DNA of 44,542 bases from Lingula anatina. Lineage: Eukaryota; Brachiopoda; Lingulata; Lingulida; Lingulidae. Shown piece after piece: positions 1-13,455 of the stretch. Both the position numbers and the translations under genes were made by a program. Location of the stretch: positions 468,562 through 513,103 of the forward strand of contig NW_019774859.1 of the NCBI RefSeq assembly GCF_001039355.2, given 5' to 3'. The stretch's first letter is position 1; every line of letters begins with the position of its first letter. The notes under the pieces were generated by a model, which did not search any database, had not been told where the DNA came from, and saw only the letters and a list, made by a program, of their open reading frames with translations.

Positions 1-1
1 T

Positions 2-1589
2 TATCAAGGACAAGGACCCCCACCCCCTAGCGGTGGTTATCAAGGACAAGGATCCCCACCCCCTAACGGTGGTTTCCAAGGACAAGGACAAGGACCCCCA
101 CCCCCTAACGGTGGTTATCAAGGACAAGGACCCCCTCCTCCCAACGACGCCAGATTCCAAGGACAAGGACCACCTCCCCCTAACGCCTCTCCAAAGGGAG
201 GATACCAAGGAAATGGAGGCAACAGCGGGGTGTACCAAGGAAACAATCCAGTGCCGCTACCCAATGGAAGACCAGCCAATGGCCCCTCAAACCAGGCTGG
301 CTCTAGGTACGGTTCTAATCCTGGCAACTCAGGCGCCCCAAGGCCTGGGGTAACTTACACCCCTGGTGGCTCACAGGGGAGTTATAACCCTGGTTCTTCA
401 ACAAGACCGGGATCAAGTGGTGGCTCTTCATCCTCCCCCTACGGCAACCCTGGGACACAATACGGAGCAGTTAGACGCGAGACCGCTGGGGGTCAGGTCG
501 GAGGCCCGGGGGATCAATACCCAGGGATATTTGGTGGCGCATCCTCACAGTACGGCAGAACACCGAACCGCCTCTCCCTAAGTTCGACCTACCAGGCAGT
601 ACCCTCAAAGACCACAGATGAAGTTCAACGTTGTAAGTAGTCTTAATTAAGTACTTTGATGATATTCAAGGAAATGCCAAACTTGAGAAGCTGCAAATTG
701 TCGTTACAACCTACTATAAAAAACAACTATACCTTGAAATTTGAGCAACTGTCGTTACAACCTACTATAAAAAACAACTATAACTTGAAATTTGAGCAAT
801 TGCCCATTATCAGTTTGGTATGCCACATCCAAAACTAAATATAGAAATATTTAAAAATACGTTTTCTACTTTGTGCCCTCATAATAAGGGAAAGTCACTA
901 GTCTGCACCTTTGTTACGATACTGACTTAAAACGAGAAACATACAACCCAAAAACGTTGAAATCTCCAGAAAAAATACATGCTTTATGGGATTTTAACGG
1001 TTTTTCCTTTACACTGTATTTTTACTGTGAGCAAATGTTAGATCATCGTTCTCATATCAGCCAGCTTGCCCCAGCTGAGGTAAACCGCTCTGACCTTTGG
1101 GATATGTCACACTTGGGCTGTTCCTTAGCCCAACTGGCCCATGTAGTATTCTTTCACCCATCATTTACAGTAAATTTATACACATAATCTTTCATTCGTC
1201 TGTTTGTATGACCATAACGTTTAATTGAACATATTTTTGGTGCGCTTTAGAAGAGTTTAATCCCACGGTCTAATTTGTGTGATTGCATTTATTTGTTTAT
1301 TTACGTTTGTTTGTTAGTCTGTTTGTTTGTTTGTTTGTTTGTTTGTTTACTTACGTGCAATGCATTTTACGTTTCAGCCTCAAATGGTTGGAGTAGCTGG
1401 TCCGATTACTCCAGCTGCTGTAGAGGGGTACAGTTCCGAATGCGACAGTGCCGTAATCCGGACTCTCTAGGTGCGCCCCCTTGCGATGGTTCAGCCATAG
1501 ACATGCAGGCGTGTTCTCCGGCCCCCGGGACAGCGTATGAAGACAAGTGTCTTACCCAGCCTGGGAATTTTAACTACAACCTTCGGTAG
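2..1589 (+). CDS. 3' end of a Gln/Gly/Pro-repeat protein with C-terminal thrombospondin type 1 domain (partial, two exons)
   Basis: The frame is open from base 2, so the N-terminus lies outside the window. Exon 2-632 encodes about five tandem units of the type (Y/F)QGQGPPPPNGG, then a Gly/Ser/Pro/Asn-rich region. A GTAAGT donor follows at 633 and a TTTCAG acceptor ends at 1377. One base carried over joins the next exon in frame (phase 1, typical for extracellular modules). Exon 1378-1589 encodes a thrombospondin type 1 repeat with the WSSWSDYSSC start, an FRMRQC strand and later cysteines, then a short tail and TAG. TSR domains are secreted or extracellular and bind glycans or proteins. The low-complexity Q/G/P part resembles matrix or adhesive proteins, which is inference only. 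The 745-bp intron contains a 51-bp tandem repeat and a (TTTG)n tract. Domain call is firm; overall protein identity is unknown. Confidence 0.8.
699..800 (+). repeat. two-copy 51-bp tandem repeat in an intron
   Basis: Two nearly identical 51-bp units (699-749 and 750-800), each containing TCGTTACAACCTACTATAAA, lie in the intron of the TSR gene. They differ at about two or three positions. No function is visible. Confidence 0.85.
1302..1349. repeat. (TTTG)n microsatellite
   Basis: Imperfect TTTG/TTTA repeat just upstream of the splice acceptor of the TSR exon; it adds to the pyrimidine-rich 3' end of the intron. Confidence 0.85.
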
Positions 1590-2798
1590 TACTGCGAACA
1601 GTGATGGAAAAGATTGAACTTGTGCTTGCTTTAGTTGGTATTCGAATCCCGTGGCTCTGAATTATACATAAGGGCTTTTTTCGGCAAAATTCTGGTTCTC
1701 TTGTTTCCAAACAAACGGGAAAACTGATTTTTACGCCAGGAAAAAGGTCGGCGTGACTTTTTTAAGGTTTAAATGATGTACGGAAGAAATGTACTAGTTG
1801 GGTGTTTCAACAAAAAGATGTTAGCTCATACCAAAAATAAGAACAGATAAATTTGAATGTAAAGCACATAGATTATATGGAATATGCAACTATGCCTTTT
1901 GTGCAAGTAATTCGACGTATGACGTTATTACTATCGTCACCACTCACGTGACGTAATCAACATAGGCTTTCATCTTAAAATGTTCACTCGGAATTGAGAA
2001 GCAATATTCTCATTTTCCAAATTAGGTACGGATTCTTAACTTTATTCATTGTGCCAACAAAAGTGCCTCGATCTGTGTTGATAACTTACAGGTTTCTGTG
2101 TGCTTGTCTGACAAAAAAAACAACAACATACTGTGTATGTTGAGGATTAGGGTGATTTAATTTAGAATAATATTTATTAAATTATATTAAAAAGTGTGAT
2201 TGTTTCGTTTATATTGAGTAATATTTTTATAACATATTGTCAAATACTAGATAATATATGTAGAGTAAATTATAAATGAAACTTATCTTATATATTTGGC
2301 AAGAACTTTAAAGATGTCAAATTACAGGATGAATTGAGCTCCTTGCCCTCATAAAACAGAAACATAACTGAAACACTTGCAAAAATCGCGTTTCATCTTA
2401 GGATATCAAATCCCAAACCCCCCTTATCTAAATAATGATTTTTCTTGAAAATGCGCATAAAAGTACCACTTTGATTCTGTTTACATACAATCAAGGGGTG
2501 TGAAGTAATAATTGACCACCCGTCACCAAGACGATGTGATGCCATTAATTAACATTGCTTCATGACTCGTACAACAATGTCTTTATGGAATGGTTTCTGG
2601 CATGAAAATGCGACCCTAGTATGCCAAAGATATTACTGAAAAATTCAAAATACATGTGCAAAAGAAAAAAAAGTACAACAAAAAATTAAAACATTTATAC
2701 AATATCTACAACATGTTTCGTACCTTCCAAATAAAGTTTGAAAAATAATAGAAAACGTACACTTAACAGACACAATTGTTCTTGAATTTATCTTACAT
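1590..2798. other. intergenic AT-rich stretch, no gene seen
   Basis: This stretch between the TSR gene stop and the LINE holds AT-rich sequence with frequent stops in all frames. It presumably includes the TSR gene 3' UTR. I see no coding exon, RNA gene or clear repeat. Confidence 0.5.
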
Positions 2799-2807
2799 AA
2801 CTTTGCT

Positions 2808-3782
2808 CTGTAACAGTCAAACTACACAAGACCACCAATAAGATCAGGATCAAGAAAGGTGTACGCCAAGGAGATACAATCTCTCCTAAACTGTTCACAG
2901 CAGCATTGGAACGTATATTCAGGGATCTAGACTGGCAGGACAAGGGCATAAACATAGACGGTACCAGGCTAAATCACCTTAGGTTTGCAGACGACATCAT
3001 AATAGTAGCAGAAGATGCAAAAGACCTTGAAGAAATGCTACAGGCGTTAGCAGATGAAAGCGCAAAAAGTGGGCTAAAGATGAACACCAGCAAGACAAAG
3101 GTGATGTTTGGACCACTAACCATCTCTTGCACAGTGAAGGTCAACACCAAAGAGATAGAAGCAGTAGAAGAGTATATATACCTTGGGCAACGGTTCAGCC
3201 TTAGTGATCGAACACTGGAGAAAGAAATCCAACGAAGGATAAAAGCAGGATGGGCAGCATATGGGAAGCACAATGACATCTTCAAGAGCAACCTTCCTAC
3301 CTGCCTGAAAAAGAAAGTGTTCAATGCTTGTGTGCAGCCGGCAATCACCTATGGTTCAGACACCTGGGCACCATGGAAGACAAGCTACAAGTAGCTCAGA
3401 GAAAGATGGAAAGCATTATGTTGGACATCAGTCCAAGAGAGCGGAAAACGAATGTATGGTTACGTGAACAGACCAAAGTTAAGGACGTACTGCTCACAGT
3501 TAAAGAAATGAAATGGAGGTGGGCAGGACATGTCAAAAGAATGAAGGACAATAGGTGGACAATCAGGCTTACAGAATGGACCCCAAGGTATGGACAAAGC
3601 AAAAGAGGAAGGCCGGTCAAACGATAGAGGGATGGATTAGATGACTACTGGAAGTCTTGGAGGAAGAAACCTTGGCCAAACTGGAAATCTGAGGCTCAGG
3701 ATAGGAAACAATGGAAAAAGCATGCTGAGGCCTTTGTCCAACAGTGGAACACTATAGGCTCTAAATGATGATGATGATGATG
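2808..3782 (+). mobile_element. 5'-truncated RTE-type LINE insertion
   Basis: The element is the 3' third of a non-LTR retrotransposon. The first readable part carries the reverse transcriptase motif GVRQGDTISPKLF and then LRFADDIII (the catalytic FADD box). Next come the KTKVM and YLGQ motifs and the C-terminal segment with WRWAGHVKRM. The reading frame is broken: the first frame ends at 3394 after a small indel near 3360, the next runs to a TAG near 3625, and the end continues to AFVQQW before a stop. A (GAT)n tail ends at 3782, a hallmark of RTE/BovB-type elements. The 9-bp target duplication AACTTTGCT flanks it exactly (2799-2807 and 3783-3791). It is therefore a dead-on-arrival or decayed insertion, incapable of autonomous movement. 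Confidence 0.88.
2812..3760 (+). pseudogene. reverse transcriptase C-terminal half, frameshifted
   Basis: This is the coding remnant inside the RTE-type element. The palm motifs GVRQGDTISP and FADD are intact in the first frame, but the endonuclease domain and RT N-terminus are missing through 5' truncation. At least one frameshift (near 3360) and one internal stop (near 3625) separate the parts that align with the family C-terminus. The last codons before the tail read WKKHAEAFVQQW, as in related elements. Confidence 0.82.
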
Positions 3783-3942
3783 AACTTTGCTAAACAGCTA
3801 TTATTCGGGTAAGACTGAACAGTTTTTAAAATGATATGAATCCCTCTAAATGAATGGAAATGACACGATAAATGTCACTTCTAATGGAGCATTTTTCCAC
3901 AATATATCGTCGCTCTTTCTTTTCATAAATGAGATGATAACT

Positions 3943-4165
3943 AACAGTAGTACAACATATCTTCTTATGTGCAGCATCACTTGTAATATACTGTTTTGTA
4001 TGTAGTCCGGCTATCTACATATATTTCATGTTTACTTAATGTATAATGAATGTCTTGTGTGTGTTATTGTGTGTGTGTGTGTGTGTGTGTTTTTGTGTGT
4101 GTCTACATATGTATTTTTGTTTGTCTTTTTGTGAATAAAAAAAAAAAAAAACAGTAGTACAACAT
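3943..4165 (+). mobile_element. small poly(A)-tailed retro-insertion with 16-bp target duplication
   Basis: The direct repeat AACAGTAGTACAACAT occurs at 3943-3958 and again at 4150-4165. Between them lies about 190 bp ending in AATAAA merging into a run of A, directly abutting the second repeat. This is the signature of LINE-mediated retroposition of an RNA 3' end. The insert contains a (GT)n stretch (about 4067-4092) and no reading frame of note, so it may be a 5'-truncated 3' UTR or a SINE-like sequence. Confidence 0.75.
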
Positions 4166-4309
4166 TAAAAAATATGCAAATCATCAACGATAAAATTCCA
4201 AATATTTTCACCATGAAACACCATTTCCAAACTTAAATTAACTTAAATAATGTTAATAGATGATAACAGTACATTTATGGATTTCTTTTGAATACAAGCT
4301 TAAAGTTAT

Positions 4310-7257
4310 TCACTGAATTAAAACAGTGTCTAATCTTTCTTTTGATCCTTTCTTTCGTTTCCTTCTCCTGTGGTTACGTATAATTTCAGACAATACACGT
4401 TTCCTTGGAAACGGCCCAAGCAGCACCACCTCCTCGTCTCTGCTGTAGTTGGCTGGTGCCTCGGCGCTGTTTCGAATACCATATGTGAAATATATGACGA
4501 TCCCTGGAGGAGAAAAATATGATAGCTGTCACTCCTAACACAATCTAGAATATAAACGTAAACTTACCTTTACGAGAACCAGAATTAAATCTTAATACGT
4601 CTAGGAAAAGATGACAAAATTTTAGTCAAGTAATGCGTTTTACAAAGAAACTCAAGGGCAGCATATGGTATTTTACCTGGGTCCTCTGAGCAAATTGCGT
4701 TTGCTGGGACAGTGTTTTTACTCCCAACGGTGAAATTAAAGGCATTTTGTCGGGCCAAAGATCCTTAAACGCTTTTGAATTTAACTGCAATATCGCAATT
4801 ACTTTACCAGTAATCTTATGTTTACCACGTCAAATGTATTATCTAGTAATGAGGTGGGGGTCGCAATAAATAAATAAATAAATAAATGGACAGGGTGGAG
4901 TCCCGTTCTTTCACACTACGTTGATTATAAGCAAGTAATATATATATGTAGGATAAAATGTTTCTCTGCTCTTCTGTAGTTTACAGCATTATTTTTCACC
5001 AATATTTTACCCTTTAGAATGCACATGCGAAATATTAATCATATTTTTTACCATTATGAGTGCAATTCATCATTATCCATATCAATAATCCATTGTAATT
5101 CCCAGGCATATTTTGTACTTTGCTATACAATCGTCTTACTCTGACTGACATGTAATTCTCTTTACATCTATACAATGTGTTTAGTGTGTCGCCATTTTCA
5201 GCTGCTGCACTGTGATAATTTGTGCCAGGTGTCACAGTAGTGTTTGTTTTCAACATACCTACAACGAGCGAGATCCCTGTCAATAACCACGTCTTCTCGA
5301 GAATTCTCACGAGAAGATGCACCCCGACCACCACCGCCATAATTGGTATCCATGGGAACTGCGGCACTTTGTACGTAATGGCTCGGCTCGCCAACTCGTC
5401 CTGCGGCTGCATGAGAATGAAACCAGTTGCTGAGAGGATGATCATTGTGAACCCAGCGGCAAACAGAATGAGCCAGACGTACCGCTGATCACCGAGCCCC
5501 AAGGGCGCCGTTATCAGAGACACAGACAACCCTGCTGTAGACAAAAGGAGACCAAGCACTGCAAGTTTCACTTTTCGCTCTGATTTCACTGTAGGGGTCT
5601 TGTCCCCTGTGAGCCTGTTTGGTGCGCTAATGGCCGCCACCTTAATTCGGTCCTTGTATTCAGCAACTATTGCATCAATGTCAGTTTCCTCAGAACTATG
5701 ACCTTCATCCATGTCTGACGATTCAGCCGTTGATTGGCTGTCTCTATTGCGCCTTTTCTGGCTTCTATGATTTCTGCCTTCACATTTGTCATCGTCTGTG
5801 TGGTCGTCTGCTGTGGTTTCTTTGGCCATTTCTTGTCTCACTATGTCTATATCTTTCTTAATTGCATCTCTGACGTCAGATTGGTCGTTGACGTCAGTGT
5901 CACCGTAGCCAGGAAGTGACGTTTTATTGACGTCATCATCTTTGGCAAAGTCGTCGATCTCAATCATTTGAAATCTAGAGTAGAGGCAGGCCACTGAAGC
6001 CACTAAGTGATTCACAATTTCTATAGTTGCAGCCGTTAGAATCAACGTGAGAAGAGGACACAAAATGGCGGAGAAGGTCGTCACGATGCCGCAACTGAGT
6101 ACGGCCACAGTTGGTCGGGAGGACCCCTCACTGTTCAGGAACAACTTCCAAAGGAGTCCGTGCGAGGTCAGTGACGTCACACTTATAATGGCGGAGATCA
6201 GACAATGGACAAGCAAGAATAACAATAGTGGTAAACTAACAGATGCGATCATATCTGTGATAACAATATTCTCGGTTCTTGCATAGGTCTCCAGCAATGG
6301 AGTTGTGTACGTCCCATTGGTTGTAGGAAACTCAGCCAGCGACACAATCACACTGGTCAGTGTCGTCATAATGGCGCCGAGTGACGTCATAGACAATACA
6401 ACGAATAGTGTTGGAAACTTCATACCCCCAGCAGAGCTGACGCGGCGCATTGAAGTTCTCCTCGTGAACATTGAGGCAAAGATCAAGAAGCCATACCCGG
6501 CCCCAGCTAGCATCTGAAACGATTTGATTGTTTTCGCATGAAAACCTTGGAAAGAAAAGTAAGCATCTTGTCAATGATCAAAGGCACAAAACTACGTTAC
6601 ACAGTTAGAGTTTTTTCTACAACTGCTTAATTTTTGAAAGGTACTTTGGTGTCTAACATTTTGCAAAAAATACGTAAACAAAGGGATTGTCTTTCAAAAT
6701 GATGCTATCTCTTTTAAAGATATACATGTACTCATTTCTAAGGACTCACTCCATCAGAGCCATGGAAGAAAAACTCTCCCTGGAAATTTCTTCTTCGAAG
6801 GTAAAAGAGCCCCGAAATCATGACGAAACCAACAGTTGTCATCACTAGTGCCGTCATCACAAAATGCCAGTATTTGTGAAGTTGACACATGCGCAGACAG
6901 AGCGCCCAAGTGCATGCCATCACTATGCCGCCCGCAAGGAGGTCTGGGTAATCTGAGTGCCCGAGCACCCAACCGAGGTCGTCCACGTAAAAACTCCTGA
7001 TTCGCAGTCCAGTGAGGAAGTCGATAGAGACACTTATCTGACGTGCGCATGACGCCACAAGAAAGATGTTTTGCATAATATCGTCCCATCCGACGAGAAA
7101 TGCCGAGAACTCTCCTGTGACCCTGTAAGTGGCTGCATAGAGAGAGAATTCTCTTGCACGGCAGTACAACTCTAAGCAGCAAAGACCTGGAATGAAGAGG
7201 GGGAGATGGGAAATATGGTTTGACGGGCATCATTGATCTGGAGTAAAATCAAAAAAA

Positions 7258-7304
<47 letters not shown>

Positions 7305-9179
7305 ATGAACCATGATTGATGATGATGATAATGATAATAACACTAATATTAATACTACTAATAACTTATCTAAACAGGTGTCTGTAATTCATTAGTATTA
7401 ATTAGCTTACATTATATCCATAATATCTGGACGATAAAAGTTGAAACAATTTCCTGCACAAGTTTGATCTCGCCCTGACGTTATTTTTGCGGTTTACATG
7501 AGATACATACAATATGAGCAGTAACAAATCATTACAACCTCAAAACATTCACTATAAAATGACAACATAAAAAATGCGGTTAGAGCGGGATAAAAAGTTC
7601 TCAAGTGAAATGGCATTGAATTGAATAAACCTGTGCTCACATAACAAACCAAAAAAGTTCAAAAGCAAAAACCCCAAAATGTCACTGTACTGAATACGGC
7701 AGCGTTCACGTTACGTTTTCAGACAGGCCAATTATTGATTTTTGAAGTTCTAAAAGTACATACCATGAGGCGCAGGTGCCAAATACTCGATAATCGTCTA
7801 TTGCACACACGCAATACACTTTAAGAGCGCCATTCGTGTTAAAACGTTAGCTTTAAGCGGATCGTGAAACTTTTACCTAACTAACGGAACTCGCCTTTTT
7901 AAAAAGTGCACGCATCCTCAACGTGATTTACCTACCCACGAATTGAAGCAAATTATTAGGGATTGCTATGGCGACAAATTGGGATAGACTGACTAAATAG
8001 GAGACGCTTTAAATGTCACGTGCACGGGAAGCAGCTTTGTAGGACATAGAAAACATGACTTTAGGAATTTATGAACGCGTACAGTATATCTTCATTTAAA
8101 GGACATAAAATATAACTACCGGCACTTTATCAATAAAACTCTTAGGTATTGCAGTCAAAACAAAATGTGGTACAATAATTTTAATACACATACAAGATTT
8201 TGTTTAAATCATTTACTGACACTGATTTAAACATACCAAATAACACTATTGACACCCTAGAAGAGACGGTTTGACAAACACGTCGTTATCTTTCTGTATT
8301 TACGTGTACACTGACTGTATCTAGACACATGACATTTTACGCTTGTCTAACCGCCCGGAAACCGGAACAACACGGACATCGAGTCAGACTGTTTTGTTTG
8401 TTTGTGTTTATTTTTGTGGTTGGCATTCACAGGCCGGTTTCACAAAATATTATACCTCTGAAATTGGTCCCAAATTTTTAACCAAAAAGCAGTCTTCTTC
8501 AGATGAAAATTGATCCATTGAAATAACGTTAAAACAAAGGGTTGTTCAGAAGCAATGGTTATCTTGTTCTTGTCGTAAATTGAGCACATTATTAAATTTC
8601 ATTGGATCTGTGTCAAAATAGACCGAAATTTTCTTCTAAAAGTTTTGGGAATTTTTTTTGGCTAACCCTCCGATGTGACACGGGCCCCAAGCAGCACTGC
8701 CAGACCCATTGTATTCCGTTTCTTAGGCTTTATTTTGTCCCGAAATGAATATTGATTGCTAGTCGAATGAAGAAAAGGCTTTATCTTTATCCGGAAGTGA
8801 TTGAAATTGCTGCTATTTGAGTGGTGGTTTATTGCATGAAGAACATGAACAACGGCAAGTCAAGAAATGTGGTTATGGAAGCTGTTTACCAACACGACTT
8901 GACTTGGTTTGGTTCTCACGCAATAGCAAACTGATCTGTAGGAAAATCATGCTTACTTGTAGTTGTTATCATGCCTTTTCTGCTTTGAATTTTCTTGTAA
9001 AAATCTCCTCGCAAAGTTTCCCTCACAAGTTAATTTAAGTTTTATCTTTACTTACTTTGCTCTTGCTATACCGCATGTACTATATATACATCGGTACCGT
9101 GGTATCTTTGCATTTTGTTTAAGACTTGTCAGTGTAAAATTCTGACAAATGCAAAAATGTATTATTAAGAGCTAAATGG

Positions 9180-9221
<42 letters not shown>

Positions 9222-9479
9222 TTTATTTTTTTTTATGACAATTACCTCCCCGTGGATTTGGAAATAAACTGACTGTAGAAGATACCTTTATAAATTGAAA
9301 AAGTGAAGTAGAACGACTCAAAATCACTCTGTGTAAACGATCCTATAAAAGCGGTGTGCGTGACAGTCATGTGATAGTCATGTGACATTTATGTTGTATA
9401 ATTCATGTTGAATTCCACCACTTGTAGTACTTTATTACAGCCTGGATGTGTAAGTGAATATGCATTAAATTTGGGTCAC

Positions 9480-9520
<41 letters not shown>

Positions 9521-10616
9521 TCTCTCTCTCTCTATATAGTTGATTGCGACTAATGAAAAGAAGTTCGTCAAAGTCTAGATCGATCTAATATGGCAATCTG
9601 CTTTTTAAACTTAAGAAAAAAAACATACAAATATATATCAATCGCGATGGGGTGTCTCTTTTTATGGGTTGCCAGATGGCGCGAGCAAGCCCAATTTTCA
9701 GTCCTAAGAAGTCCTGGTTTGAGCACACCTCTGGGTAATATTCCACACTTGTATGCCAGGGTGTCATGTTAGCCACACGAGTGCGTTGACAGCTTCTGAT
9801 GTATGAGAAATAAGATCTAAAATAAATAGCCGAGAAAATAGAATATAGCGGTGAAATTTAAACAGGTTTGCGTACATTTTTTCCCGGAATGCGAAAGAGA
9901 TCTACATGTAGCTCAATATATAGAAAAACATGCAAACTGTCCTTTTTCTTGTGACTTTCAATGCAAATTTTCTTCATTCAACATACAAAACTAGGCCGAA
10001 TTAGCCAGTGAATGAATTTTTGAATCACGTTTTTTATCCGCACATCTCAAAAATTAAACTGGAGAACCCAAGATAATAAAACTAACGTGGATTCTGAGTC
10101 TAGACGACGCTGTAATGATTTAGGCTACTTACAAAAAGACCAGAATAAATAGACACAATAAGGAGAATAAACATAGCGCTAAGGTTGGTTAATTAAACTT
10201 CTCATCGCGGCACTGATGATACCCGCAGACGAAGCAAGCAATTTACATTGTCAAAAGCTAAGTAAATATTCATATGTAATACTGTCTACGTATTGATTGT
10301 GATCGGGAGTTTTCCTTCGTTAGATGAAAAAAATATACACCATAGTGTAGTCAGAGCTGTTTTTGTAGCGTCTTTTTTTCACGTTTTCTATACGTAGTGC
10401 TATTTGACCAAATGATTAGTCACGGCTGACAATTTATCCCAATCTATCTGTGACAAATAAATAAATGATAAAGCCTCCCGTCTAACACTATATCATAATG
10501 TAGTAGCTTTCATGATGTATTAGTCGGATTATTAGTGGTTATTGGAGAAAGTCTATTGCATTCTAATAAAGAAGGGTGATGGAGAGTTTTTTTAACATAG
10601 AGAGAGGTTTGCTTGT

Positions 10617-10681
<65 letters not shown>

Positions 10682-11318
10682 AAAGAGTTAGTGTGCGCGT
10701 GACTGGCAGATCCGGGTTTTTTTCTGAGTGACAGGAGAAAGATAAGCGATTCAAAGAAATCAAAGAAGGAAAAATGATGGGGCGAGATAAGACGATAAGC
10801 CAGAAATTTATCATCAAATATCACCCAGCTTTGACAGTCACTCAAATTACCAGGACACCAAAGTTGACAATACGACACACTCAGTTGCGACGCAGAGTCC
10901 CGATGTCTGTGTGTCATCCAGGAAATGGGAATGCGGGATATTGAAAAAGGATTTGTGCGATATTAAAAAAAATCATATAGGCGTTTAGATGCATCTCTTA
11001 ATTAGCCAGCTGCAAAGACATGGATCACAATACCAGCATAGACTGTACCTTTGATGTACGCAATTTACCCTGAGTGTCAAATAGCACTGGAGCCTCGCCT
11101 GTATATAATCACCACACCTGGTATTGGCAGTAAAGAGCTTAATTTCCAGTAACCTCTTAGGCTCTGACACTCCGGGTGCTGCAGTTTCATTTGATGACTA
11201 AAACCACTATGATTTTGAATCTTGCTACATATTCAGTTGTGAAGGTTATTCGCCATCTTTTACCAAATATCAAAATGAAGTAAATAACTGATAAAAAATA
11301 AAACACATAAAGCACTGA

Positions 11319-11379
<61 letters not shown>

Positions 11380-13407
11380 ATGAATAAATGCAAGAGCAAA
11401 ATTATCCTTCCAGACTTTCAGCAAGCACGCAGAATTTTCCAAAAACAAACATATCTTTTTAATAACTGAAATATGACGATAGGTCGGTGAATACGCTCTC
11501 CATCCTCTCTATGACTGCAGTTTCCAAACATTGGCCTCAGTTGGGACTGCGGTAACCAGACTTTAGAATAGTTGGGGTAACTCTGGCTTCACATCCCATT
11601 GTTTCCCAATAAATGGTGAATTCATGTTTCAGTGGGATTGTGGGATATGCGGTTAGAAATCCAATGTTGCTTTTTATGAAAGAGATTAAAGGGATAACCA
11701 CTATNNNNNNNNNNNNNNNNNNNNNNNNNNNNNNNNNNNNNNNNNNNNTATAATGAAGATAAGTACTAGTAAAATTACTCATAAAATATTCTATCTAAGC
11801 ATTGAGATAAACCTTGGTGTGATTATAAATTTACCATAAACATACTATAAACATGTTACACAAAAAGAATATGTTTTTAAAGAGCTTAAAACCACCGTTA
11901 CATAGCTGTTTACATGGCTGTTTGATGACATTGATAATTACGATTAATGACAATTACATAAGACATATAAGTAAATAAGTTACACAGATATAAATATTGT
12001 GCCATGTTCAGTCCCACTGCCGAGTCACTTCTCACAACAGTGGGACCATACACTGACATTTTAAGGGATATGCTAAGAGTTACCAAGCAGAGCAACCACT
12101 TCACTTCTTTTCTTAAATGATTTGATTATAAAGTTGGAGAGGGACACTAAAGTATCTTTGTTGGCACTGTTAAATACATGGCATAATTGACATGTCGGTA
12201 CGGAGTCATCAACCATGGGAAAGTATGGGAAATCGTCGTTTACCCAGGGGAAATCCGTTTTATGGCAGTTTTTTTCCGACAAAATGAGGACCTGTTATCA
12301 GTATAACAATTACTACAGATGATATCACTTAAACTTTTATATGATGGCATTGATTTTATTTCAGAAACGGTAGTTTTGGCAGTTTTGTTTCGGCGTGTTT
12401 TGCCCGATGTTCAAACGTGTAAACCCGACCGGTTGGGCTCTGAAGGTGTAGGAACATTGCAATATACACGGCCGTGCAAAGCCTGGGCCTTGAATTATTA
12501 ATCACCACCTGTTTCGCGTTCAGTTGAATTTCTGACTCATTGTAGTCTGACTTTCCATACATGCGGGCGCTGCCAATTGAAACTCTGAGCTCGGAGAACA
12601 CATTAGCGTTCTAGATTAAATCCCAAGTGACAAAATCAACGCAATTATTCGAAGGAAAAAAACATTTTCTAAGCCACCACAAGGTTGGAATCTGGGAGCG
12701 AACATGGCGCTAAAAGGCCTGGGAATGAGCCGGGCCCAAAACGGCCATCAGCGCTTTGGAAAAAGGATTATTAAAAAAAAAGTGAAACCAAAGAAAAGCA
12801 TTTGATTTCCATACTGCTTTTGTTTTCGTAACAGGTTTAGACAAACGCTGTCGTCGTGTATTGGCGCCTATAGTCAATTTGCTTCGAACGTGTCATGGCA
12901 GTATACGGCTTGTAAACTTAATACAAGACTTGAGAATATATACATATTCGAACATATATTCATTTCCATAGAAAAATACATACATTGATGGACCACATTT
13001 TGTTACACTGTTGCTGATGTAAAGGGGCAAAAGAATACTTACAGCAGGGGCGGATTTAGGCCGTCTTCTGGGTCTTCTGGAAGACGCTCAGAATTTCAAG
13101 TCTTTTCAAGATTTTATATAGACGGGTATCTAACTTTTTCTGTCGGAAGACGGTCAAAAATGAGGATGGATCAACAAAGATAATTTGGAAGACTGTCAGA
13201 AAATATCTCTGGATCCGCCCCTGCTTACAAGCCCTTGACTTAATATCAGCACTAATGTTATCTGACAAGAGAAAGCAAGATACAATCTTTACATCAAAAT
13301 GATATTAAACCATACGTCAGACGTTATATACTGTAGATTACACAACAAACAGATTTTATATGCTATACACGGCGACGTGAGTAGAAAAGGTCTTGAAGAG
13401 CCATGGG

Positions 13408-13455
<48 letters not shown>

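Noticed and set aside
5035-5258. Continuation of the large SLC7-like frame past 5259 to a stop at 5035
   Set aside because: A GTATGT donor at 5258 and an exon at 4503-4310 restore the conserved family end (IVIYFTYGIRNS). The continuation is hydrophilic intron read-through.
8432-8695. Possible inverted-repeat element with ends GGCCGGTTTCACA and a GGCCCGTGTCACA complement
   Set aside because: The match is weak and gapped and no target duplication was found.
10510-10917. 135-residue minus-strand frame with Thr-His and Ser-Leu runs
   Set aside because: It is a translation of the (GT)n(GA)n microsatellite with no flanking domain.
11187-11448. Frames with repeated FIYL units
   Set aside because: They are translations of the (AAAT)n microsatellite.
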